From Candidatus Uhrbacteria bacterium (GTDB lineage: Bacteria; Patescibacteriota; Patescibacteriia; UBA9934; GWF2-40-263): DNA of 5,226 bases. A program made the translations under genes and the position numbers. The notes beneath the pieces were generated by a model. That model saw only the letters and a program-made list of their open reading frames with translations, did no database searches and was not told where the DNA came from. The DNA lies in the NCBI GenBank assembly GCA_003511125.1, contig DOJV01000060.1, forward strand, positions 1 to 5,226, written 5' to 3'. This document shows, piece by piece, positions 1-4,506 of this stretch (positions are counted from its first letter, which is position 1; each line of letters opens with the position of its first letter).

Positions 1-42
1 GAGAATAAAAAAAGAAAATTAACTTAATTCCCGCAATAAACC

Positions 43-57
43 GCCGGCGAAGCCGGC
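43..57. repeat. Hairpin, 6-bp GC stem with GAA loop
   Basis: GCCGGC (43-48) and GCCGGC (52-57) pair perfectly around the loop GAA. CC at 41-42 and GG at 61-62 could extend the stem across a small bulge. The core GCGAAGC is the DNA mini-hairpin known to be exceptionally stable. It is the first of four similar hairpins in this leader. Confidence 0.7.
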
Positions 58-71
58 AACGGTTTCCATTT

Positions 72-85
72 AAGACGAAGTCCTT
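72..85. repeat. Small hairpin with GAA loop
   Basis: AAGAC (72-76) pairs with GTC(C)TT (80-85) around the loop GAA, with C83 bulged. It is weak on its own, but it shares the C-GAA-G apex with the hairpins at 43-57 and 162-180. Confidence 0.45.
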
Positions 86-134
86 GCTCGATTCCGATAT
101 GCCAAAAAACCAACAACCAACCAACCGATTCAAT

Positions 135-145
135 GAGCGTAGCTC
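135..145. repeat. Small hairpin with GTA loop
   Basis: GAGC (135-138) pairs with GCTC (142-145) around the loop GTA. The core GCGTAGC is a GNA-triloop variant of the GCGAAGC mini-hairpin. It lies between the two CCAAC-rich linkers. Confidence 0.45.
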
Positions 146-161
146 TTATCCAACCAACAAG

Positions 162-180
162 CCACCGACGAAGTCGGTGG
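162..180. repeat. Perfect 8-bp hairpin with GAA loop before the first gene
   Basis: CCACCGAC (162-169) and GTCGGTGG (173-180) pair without mismatch around GAA. This is the strongest of the four leader hairpins and ends 13 bases before the ATG at 194. The GGTGG in its right arm is the only purine-rich run near that start, and it would be sequestered in the stem. The hairpin could therefore affect translation initiation or mRNA stability of the downstream pair. No T-run follows. Confidence 0.65.
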
Positions 181-193
181 TAGTTGACTTTAT

Positions 194-874
194 ATGAAAA
201 GCAAAAAGAAACCCATTGTCGCGAAAAAATCCGCTGGTCAAATTGATATTATGTCCTTGGCTCACGTCGGCACCAAAGAGGCTGTGGCCAAACTTGAGAC
301 CCTGGTTCTCAGCGAAAAAGATCAAGATAAAAAAGCTATGGCTGAATTGGCTTTAGAGGAATGTCAACAGATTTATTACGAGCCGAAAAACGAAAAAGAA
401 GAAGCTGATTTTTTTCTTTTAGGTTTAATTAATCGGCGCACGGATAATTTTTTTCGAGATCTTGAAAAAGTATCGGCTCTAGAATGCCGAGTCCGTTTTG
501 CCGAGCAAGAACTTCGAGTTCAAAAAGTTCTGTCAAAAAAGTTTTCAAAAAACGATGGTTTTTTGAAAGATGTTGGAATTTTGGTGGCTCAAGATATGCT
601 AACCATGGTTCGACAAGATTTGGAGGCGGTTCAACAAGTCATCAAAGAAAATCAAAACTTCATTGATACCGCTCGCCAGCTTATCGTCACCGAGCGTTAT
701 AAAAAAATGCCCATGGATTTTATGAGCGGCGTCCATTTTGACGACGAGGGCGCGGAAGATTTGTTTGACGATTCAGACGAGGACGAGTGCTGTTGCGAAG
801 ACTATGGTTATTGCGGTTCGTGTTCGGAATTTGAGGAGGTGAATGACAAGGAGAACGATATAATTAAGTTTTAA
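194..874 (+). CDS. Uncharacterised helical protein with acidic, cysteine-bearing C-terminal tail
   Basis: I do not recognise this 226-residue protein. It starts with a lysine-rich segment (K2-K12), followed by a helical stretch at about 25-60 that could be a HEAT-like helix pair. Residues 88-170 are mostly charged and helical and may form a coiled coil. From residue 182 the tail is strongly acidic (many D and E) and contains C199, C200, C201, C207 and C210. That spacing could bind a metal, but it matches no zinc motif I can name. There is no signal peptide or membrane segment, so it is probably cytosolic. ATG 194 is the first possible start because TGA lies in frame at 185-187. No clear Shine-Dalgarno is present, and a strong hairpin ends 13 bases upstream. 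The TPR-like gene at 884 follows after 9 bases, so the two are likely co-transcribed and may be partners. Confidence 0.85.
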   Translation: MKSKKKPIVAKKSAGQIDIMSLAHVGTKEAVAKLETLVLSEKDQDKKAMAELALEECQQIYYEPKNEKEEADFFLLGLINRRTDNFFRDLEKVSALECRVRFAEQELRVQKVLSKKFSKNDGFLKDVGILVAQDMLTMVRQDLEAVQQVIKENQNFIDTARQLIVTERYKKMPMDFMSGVHFDDEGAEDLFDDSDEDECCCEDYGYCGSCSEFEEVNDKENDIIKF

Positions 875-877
875 AAT
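872..877 (+). promoter_or_regulatory. Possible -10 box for the TPR-like gene
   Basis: TAAAAT overlaps the TAA stop of the preceding gene and lies 6 bases before ATG 884, a spacing that would give a leaderless or near-leaderless mRNA. A perfect TATAAT also occurs at 859-864. I find no good -35 at a normal distance from either. The sequence is AT-rich here, so chance matches are likely. The gene may instead be read from an upstream promoter as part of the pair. Confidence 0.3.
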
Positions 878-883
878 TTTTTT

Positions 884-1507
884 ATGATTACTAATCCAAA
901 ACGTAAAAATCGAATTAACGAATTCGTGGATAAAAATCATAAAGCGATGTCTGATTTTTATGATTTGATCGAATCTGAAGTTTCCGAGGTACAAGCAAAA
1001 CGCGCTCTTAAACATTTTATAGAAGAAGATCCGGATTTTTTTGATCCTTATCTTGATTTAGCTGTAATATCGAGCGAAAAAGTGGGCCGTGAATTGCGAC
1101 GGCGGGCTTTTGAGCGGGCCGTATCGCGTATTGCCGATAAAAATGGCGATTGGCCGGTTTTTATGCCTTGGGGATGGTTGGAAAACCGGCATCTTATGAG
1201 GGCTTTGGAATCCTGGGCAGTTGTCTTGTGGAAGGAAGGGGAGACCGAAAAAGCTTTGGATATTTTTCGTCGTTTGTTTCATGCTAATCCTGGCGACAAT
1301 CAAGGTGCGAGATATTCAGTTCTTGCGATTCGTCTTGGTCTTGGAATAGACTGGGACGAGCCTTTTGTCGTGAAAGATGGGCCAATGGCCGGTCAGGCCG
1401 TTGACGCGATTGCTTGCAACGATTGGTTTGAAGAAAACATGAAAAAATTTCCCGAGGAGTTTGGTTGGTGGCAGGGGGCTTTAAAAGAACATGGATATCT
1501 TGATTGA
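884..1507 (+). CDS. TPR-like repeat protein (ST7/TPR-type helical domain)
   Basis: This 207-residue, tryptophan-rich helical protein is probably a cytosolic protein-protein interaction module. The recognisable part is residues 96-152: WGWLENRHLMRAL (96-108), an antiparallel helix pair ending in EKALDIFRRLFHA, then NPGDNQGARY at 135-144. From memory, the order 'WLENRP..RAL, then EEAL..F..LL.LNPNDNQG.RY' recurs in bacterial TPR-like hypothetical proteins, some of them linked to SEC-C or pRiA4b ORF-3-type proteins. No catalytic motif is visible, and there is no signal peptide or membrane segment. The gene starts 9 bases after the acidic-tail gene, which suggests one operon and perhaps a physical complex. 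The nearest AGGAG (849-853) is about 30 bases from the ATG, too far to serve as a ribosome binding site. The stop is TGA. The domain call is fairly firm; the role is unknown. Confidence 0.85.
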   Translation: MITNPKRKNRINEFVDKNHKAMSDFYDLIESEVSEVQAKRALKHFIEEDPDFFDPYLDLAVISSEKVGRELRRRAFERAVSRIADKNGDWPVFMPWGWLENRHLMRALESWAVVLWKEGETEKALDIFRRLFHANPGDNQGARYSVLAIRLGLGIDWDEPFVVKDGPMAGQAVDAIACNDWFEENMKKFPEEFGWWQGALKEHGYLD

Positions 1508-1522
1508 AAATTAAAAATCGCG

Positions 1523-1586
1523 GTTGTTTGACGTGTGTAAACAAAAATGATGTATTTGTTTATAGTAAAGAATTAGCCTAAACAAA
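1523..1586. promoter_or_regulatory. Array of alternating TTGTTT/AAACAA half-sites with promoter-like boxes
   Basis: TAAACAAA (1538-1545) and TTTGTTTA (1555-1562) form a perfect 8-bp inverted repeat around 9 bases. A third exact copy, TAAACAAA, lies at 1579-1586, just before ATG 1588. A weaker TTGTTT lies at 1524-1529. The four half-sites alternate in orientation. Promoter-like pairs overlap them: TTGACG 1528-1533 with TGTATT 1551-1556 (17-base spacer), or TAAACA 1538-1543 with TATAGT 1561-1566 (17-base spacer). This layout resembles an operator over a promoter, presumably that of the now broken Fic gene. The AT-rich background makes some matches cheap, so the perfect palindrome is the strongest evidence. 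Confidence 0.4.
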
Positions 1587-1587
1587 T

Positions 1588-2003
1588 ATGAAAAGCCTAA
1601 TTGGCACAAAAAAAGACATGGTAATGGGTATAATTATTTATTTCTCTCACCTTTTCCATCCGCAGAATTTAAAAAAGAGATTCCACAAAGCTTAATTCAA
1701 AAATCCAATCAAGCCCAGTTTTTGTTGGGTAAGCTTTCGGGTATCACGCTCTTGCTTCCTGATGTCAATTATTTTATCAGCTCTTATGTAATGAAAGACG
1801 CGGCAGCCTCGGTGCAAATCGAGGGCACCAAGGCCACAATTATCGATGCTCTTGAATACGAGGCTGATTCAGCATTCAAGAAAGTTATTTATTTGTCGAA
1901 GCTGATTTGTTGGAAAACATTCTACCTGGTGATTTTATTGATCAACTTGTTGAAAAGGCGGAAAATACGGCCAAAAAACAAATTTTTTTGCGAGGCTGTT
2001 TGA
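1588..2003 (+). pseudogene. Frameshifted and truncated Fic-family protein (N-terminal domain remnant)
   Basis: The frame open from 1569 to 2003 encodes residues typical of the N-terminal domain (Fic_N type) of Fic AMP-transferases: PSAEFKKEIPQSLI, LLGKLSGI, LLPDVNYFISSYVMKDAAAS, SVQIEGTKAT and IDALEYEAD. SVQIEG (1809-1826) fits the (S/T)xxxE(G/N) inhibitory-helix motif of class II Fic proteins. A plausible original ATG at 1588 (MKSLIGTKK...) is in another frame, which stops at 1693-1695. A frameshift must therefore lie near 1605-1635, perhaps at the A7 run 1608-1614. After about 1870 the frame turns into non-Fic, low-complexity sequence. The catalytic HPFxxGNGR motif is absent from all frames of this stretch. 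The gene is therefore broken, and intact Fic enzymes are much longer. The only in-frame start is a TTG at 1722, so expression of a short inhibitory fragment is possible but unlikely. Confidence 0.7.
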
Positions 2004-2092
2004 TTACGGACGAGCGACCGGATGTTAAACAGATTGTTATGTTTTTGAAACATGTCGAATCGATGAGTAAAAACAAAAAAATTTTGAAGTGA
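1868..2092 (+). pseudogene. C-terminal fragment of an unidentified protein
   Basis: A second reading frame, open from 1868 to the TGA at 2090-2092, gives a protein-like amphipathic sequence containing LLENILPGDFIDQLVEKA, AKKQIFLRGCLI and DVKQIVMFLKHVE. Its composition looks like real coding sequence, and it carries the more plausible frame after about 1870. It has no ATG near its beginning (only TTG at 1907) and no ribosome binding site. I do not recognise the family, and it does not resemble the Fic catalytic domain. The simplest reading is the 3' end of a degraded gene joined to the Fic remnant by deletion. Alternatively it is the tail of the same decayed gene after a frameshift near 1870-1880, where frame 0 reads EADSAFKK and this frame reads FSIQES. 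Confidence 0.4.
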
Positions 2093-2144
2093 TGACTCTT
2101 GGGTCGAAGGCGTGCTTACTGTTTCGTAAAAACATTTTCTACTT

Positions 2145-2150
2145 TCTAAA
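2145..2150 (+). promoter_or_regulatory. Possible -10 box for the hydrolase gene
   Basis: TCTAAA (4 of 6 matches to TATAAT) lies 6 bases before ATG 2157, the same spacing as the boxes before 884 and 4507. No convincing -35 and no Shine-Dalgarno are present. It is weak alone and supported mainly by the shared layout. Confidence 0.25.
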
Positions 2151-2156
2151 CCCTCT

Positions 2157-2747
2157 ATGCCTCACCAACTCCTTATAATCCACGGCGGCGAAACCTTCCC
2201 AACAACCGCCGACTATCTCAACTTTCTCAAAACTTACCAACTCGATCCTGACGATGTTGTTTTTTCTACCGGTTGGAAAGACGTTCTCCCCACCACCCTC
2301 GGCCCTGATTTTGAAGTCATAAAACCCAGAATGCCGAACGCGCTTAATGCTCGTTACGATGAGTGGAAAATTTGGTTCGAAAAATATTTGCCGTTTTTGC
2401 GCGATGAAGTTATTTTACTTGGCCATTCGCTCGGTGGAATTTTTCTGGCCAAATATTTGTCGGAGAATGATTTTCCGGTAAAAATTAAAAGTACTATTTT
2501 AGTCGCCGCGCCTTTTGAAGATTGTCCCGAGTCGCTTTGTGAATTTAATTTTTCTACCAACTTGGAAAAACTCGCCAAGCAGGGAGGTGAGATAATTATT
2601 TTTCACAGCCGTGATGATAAGGTTGTCCCTTTCAGTCATGCCGAAAAATTTCTTGCGGTTTTGCCTAAGGCACGTTTGGTTGAGTTCGTGGATCGCGGAC
2701 ATTTTAATCAAGAAAGTTTTCCTGAGTTAGTTAAAAGGTTAAAGTAA
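2157..2747 (+). CDS. Alpha/beta serine hydrolase, RBBP9/YdeN type
   Basis: This complete 196-residue protein has the length and order of the small RBBP9/YdeN serine hydrolases. An N-terminal strand LLIIHGGET (5-13) is followed by the nucleophile elbow GHSLGG (89-94, Ser91). The strand ILVAAPF (114-120) precedes IIIFHSRDDKVVPF, with the catalytic acid probably Asp154, and then RGHF with His182. The triad is therefore intact. Such proteins are cytosolic and hydrolyse small esters or amides; the physiological substrate is generally unknown and cannot be read here. There is no signal peptide or transmembrane segment. ATG 2157 fits the family N-terminus closely. There is no Shine-Dalgarno, and a possible -10 lies 6 bases upstream. 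The gene stands alone between the decayed Fic region and a paired repeat that could end its transcript. Confidence 0.9.
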   Translation: MPHQLLIIHGGETFPTTADYLNFLKTYQLDPDDVVFSTGWKDVLPTTLGPDFEVIKPRMPNALNARYDEWKIWFEKYLPFLRDEVILLGHSLGGIFLAKYLSENDFPVKIKSTILVAAPFEDCPESLCEFNFSTNLEKLAKQGGEIIIFHSRDDKVVPFSHAEKFLAVLPKARLVEFVDRGHFNQESFPELVKRLK

Positions 2748-2759
2748 TTTTATAATTCA

Positions 2760-2792
2760 CCGTTATTGTGAGTGTTGCGTGAAGCAATTTTT
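2760..2792 (+). repeat. Dispersed 'GTCATTGCGAG...GAAGCAATCTC' repeat, degenerate copy
   Basis: CCGTTATTGTGAG followed by GTGAAGCAATTTT matches the widespread intergenic repeat CCGTCATTGCGAG...GAAGCAATCTC. The differences are C-to-T changes that keep G-U pairing with the second copy. It lies inverted relative to the copy at 2811-2870. Confidence 0.6.
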
Positions 2793-2810
2793 TTGAAGAC
2801 GAAAATTTAA

Positions 2811-2870
2811 GAGATTACTTCCTGCCTTTGCCGGGCTTCGGCGGGCACGGCGCCAGGTTCGCAATGACGG
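2811..2870 (-). repeat. Dispersed 'GTCATTGCGAG...GAAGCAATCTC' repeat, longer copy
   Basis: On the minus strand it starts CCGTCATTGCGAA and ends GAAGTAATCTC, the hallmark ends of this dispersed repeat. In between is a GC-rich insert of about 36 bases with its own hairpin. Its conceptual translation on the minus strand contains RHCEPGAVPAEARQRQEVIS, the RHCE-type peptide often mis-annotated from such repeats. It is non-coding and much more GC-rich than its surroundings. Confidence 0.65.
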
Positions 2871-2889
2871 TTTTTTCTTTCCATAGACG

Positions 2890-2898
2890 TGCTAAAAT
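2890..2898 (+). promoter_or_regulatory. Extended -10 promoter giving a leaderless helicase mRNA
   Basis: TGCTAAAAT matches an extended -10 (TGn plus TAAAAT, 5 of 6). It ends 8 bases before ATG 2907, so transcription should start at or almost at the ATG. The -35 region is only a T-run (2871-2876), which an extended -10 can tolerate. It lies immediately after the repeat-based hairpin, as expected for a new transcription unit. Confidence 0.5.
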
Positions 2899-2906
2899 AC
2901 TCAAAC

Positions 2907-4484
2907 ATGAAACCCGCCCTCGACCTCAATCCCGGCTTCCTTCGTGCTCTCGAGCTGATTGAAAAAACCAATCGGCCGGTTTTTATTACTGGCCGGGCCG
3001 GTACTGGTAAGTCGACTTTGTTGCGGCATTTTCGTGACACGGCCAAAAAACAGGTGGCAGTTTTAGCGCCAACCGGCGTGGCCGCTTTGAACATCGAGGG
3101 CCAAACCATTCATTCGTTCTTCCTGATCCGCCCGGGCATTACTTTGGCCGAGGCCAAGCGTGAAGGCCGCCAAGCTCGCAAGAACGAACTTTACCGCAAG
3201 GTCGAGACGATTGTTATCGACGAGATTTCCATGGTTCGAGCCGATCTTTTCGACGCTATCGATGTTTTTTTAAAATCTGTCATGAACAGTCAAGAACCTT
3301 TTGGCGGCAAACAAATCGTCATGATCGGCGATTTGTATCAACTGCCGCCGGTGGTTCGTGGCGACGAGGCCGAGGCTTTGAAAAAAGTTTACGAAACCCC
3401 GTTCTTTTTTTCGGCCAAAGTCATGAAAGAACTTTTGAGTCAAAAGGAAGGCCTGGGTTTTGTGGAGCTGGAAAAAATTTATCGGCAGAGTGATATTAAT
3501 TTTATTGAAGTCTTGAACGCTGTGCGCAACTGTTCGGCCAAGGAAGAACATTTGGAAATTTTAAATTCTCGTTGCATTGATTGCGAAGAAGACGAAGCTA
3601 TTGGCGAAGCGATTATTTTGACGGCCACGAACAAACAGGCCGATCAAATCAACTTTGCCAAACTAACAGCTTTGCCCGGCCGAGCTCAACTTTACAAAGC
3701 TGCCACGAGCGGCCGCTTTGGCGACAAAGACGCACCAACCGACGGTTTACTGGCTCTCAAAATTAATTCTCGAGTCATGTTTTTGAATAACGATTCGCTC
3801 GATCGTTGGGTCAACGGTTCTTTGGGTACGGTTATAAAATTAGACGAGCGTGTCATTACCGTCGTTCTCGACAGTGGCGACGAAGTCGAAGTCGAGAATT
3901 ACACCTGGAATCTTTTCCGTTTTGAATACGACAAAAAAAGTCGTTGTTTGGAACGCGAAAAAATTGGCAGTTTTACCCAAATGCCTTTGCGTTTGGCTTG
4001 GGCCGTGACTATTCACAAAAGCCAGGGCAAAACCTTCGAACAAGTCGCCATTGATCTCGGTCGTGGAGCTTTTGCCGCCGGTCAGGTTTACGTGGCTTTG
4101 AGTCGTTGTCGAACTCTTGGTGGAATTTTTCTTAAAACTCCGCTCGAGCTTAAACATTTGTTTTCTGATTATCGGGTCAGTAAATTTTTGACTTCGTTGC
4201 AGTATAATTTGTCAGAAAAAGTCATGCCGCTCAAAAAGAAAATCAAACTGTTGGAAAAAGCCATCGCCAAAAAACAACAACTAACCATGACCTACCTCAA
4301 AGCCAAAGACGAAAAATCTCGGCGAGTTATTCAACCTTTACGCTTGGCCGACATGGAATTTAAAAAACACAAATTTTTCGGTCTGGAAGCACTGTGTTTA
4401 GAAAAAAATTCTCGCCGTAATTTTAATGTTAGTCGAATCATCGGCCTCGAGCCGGTTAAAAAACCCCGAGTTCGCGCCAAGTGA
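2907..4484 (+). CDS. Pif1/RecD-like superfamily 1 DNA helicase with C-terminal WYL-like domain
   Basis: This is an ATP-driven DNA helicase of the Pif1-like SF1B group, 525 residues from ATG 2907. Motifs appear in order: Walker A GRAGTGKST (29-37, K35), motif Ia APTGVAALN (54-62), Walker B IDEIS (104-108), motif III GDLYQLPPV (141-149), YRQSD with R193, an SH3-like insertion at about 300-355, AWAVTIHKSQGKTF (364-377), and VYVALSRCRTL with R400. Residues 443-515 look like a WYL domain: helix LLEKAIAKKQ, Y463, RRVIQPL, FFGLEALC, then a final RRNFNVSRI. In the Thermotoga elfii Pif1 this domain is reported as an accessory ssDNA-binding module, so it probably helps substrate binding here. I prefer ATG 2907 over GTG 2889 because the latter lies inside the -10 box and adds only MLKYSN. 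No Shine-Dalgarno is present. The stop is TGA. The methyltransferase follows after 22 bases. Confidence 0.95.
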   Translation: MKPALDLNPGFLRALELIEKTNRPVFITGRAGTGKSTLLRHFRDTAKKQVAVLAPTGVAALNIEGQTIHSFFLIRPGITLAEAKREGRQARKNELYRKVETIVIDEISMVRADLFDAIDVFLKSVMNSQEPFGGKQIVMIGDLYQLPPVVRGDEAEALKKVYETPFFFSAKVMKELLSQKEGLGFVELEKIYRQSDINFIEVLNAVRNCSAKEEHLEILNSRCIDCEEDEAIGEAIILTATNKQADQINFAKLTALPGRAQLYKAATSGRFGDKDAPTDGLLALKINSRVMFLNNDSLDRWVNGSLGTVIKLDERVITVVLDSGDEVEVENYTWNLFRFEYDKKSRCLEREKIGSFTQMPLRLAWAVTIHKSQGKTFEQVAIDLGRGAFAAGQVYVALSRCRTLGGIFLKTPLELKHLFSDYRVSKFLTSLQYNLSEKVMPLKKKIKLLEKAIAKKQQLTMTYLKAKDEKSRRVIQPLRLADMEFKKHKFFGLEALCLEKNSRRNFNVSRIIGLEPVKKPRVRAK

Positions 4485-4491
4485 TTTTTTG

Positions 4492-4500
4492 TGGTATTTT
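4492..4500 (+). promoter_or_regulatory. Possible extended -10 for the methyltransferase gene
   Basis: TGGTATTTT (TGn plus TATTTT, 4 of 6) ends 6 bases before ATG 4507, in the 22-base gap after the helicase stop. The layout repeats that seen before the helicase. The -35 region lies inside the helicase end and is poor. Co-transcription with the helicase is equally possible, since no terminator separates them. Confidence 0.35.
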
Positions 4501-4506
4501 TTATTT

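Larger units (their letters stand above)
1..193. other. Non-coding leader with hairpins and A/C-rich linkers
   Basis: I see no credible gene here. The stretch starts AT-rich, then holds four short inverted repeats (43-57, 72-85, 135-145, 162-180). Between them lie linkers built of CCAA/CCAAC units at 110-126 and 150-160, which should stay unpaired. An in-frame TGA at 185-187 blocks any upward extension of the gene at 194. No T-run follows the hairpins on either strand, so they do not look like ordinary terminators. The region may be the 5' leader of the 194/884 gene pair or the spacer behind a gene lying to the left. The sequence does not settle which. Confidence 0.6.
2759..2876 (+). terminator. 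Long inverted-repeat hairpin followed by a T-run
   Basis: Positions 2759-2772 can pair with 2858-2871 without a break if G-U pairs are allowed (14 pairs, three of them G-U). Positions 2781-2793 pair with 2809-2821 with one mismatch. The extra 2822-2857 can fold on its own around CTTCGG. Six T residues follow at 2871-2876. In addition, ATTGT (2765-2769) can pair with GCAAT (2784-2788) just before a T-run ending at 2794, a smaller terminator-like option. The structure starts 11 bases after the hydrolase stop, so ending that transcript is its most likely effect. Confidence 0.5.

Noticed and set aside
41..180. CRISPR array or integron attC cluster in the leader
   Set aside because: The hairpins differ in stem sequence and spacing, no direct repeat of 20-40 bases is present, and no attC core sites or integrase are seen.
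773..1544. Minus-strand open frames opposite the first two genes
   Set aside because: They lie opposite strong + strand genes, have no recognisable domains, and overlap one another.
1588..2092. Programmed frameshifting to make a full Fic protein
   Set aside because: Two separate frame changes would be needed, and the catalytic domain would still be missing.
2889..2906. GTG start for the helicase, 18 bases upstream of the ATG
   Set aside because: The GTG lies inside the extended -10 box TGCTAAAAT, so it would not be in the transcript; the added residues MLKYSN have no domain support.
2807..3109. Minus-strand reading frame of 100 codons over the repeat and helicase start
   Set aside because: It is a shadow of the helicase frame joined to the repeat; the RHCEPGAVPAEARQRQ peptide is the usual artefact of this repeat.
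4426..4506. Upstream TTG start for the methyltransferase
   Set aside because: It overlaps the helicase by 59 bases and adds a 27-residue leader ending in FLWYFLF, which is simply the translation of the T-rich promoter gap.
1502..4506. UGA recoded as glycine, as in Gracilibacteria/SR1
   Set aside because: TGA ends the TPR-like gene and the helicase exactly at plausible protein ends, and reading through the helicase TGA adds only about 14 residues before TAA.
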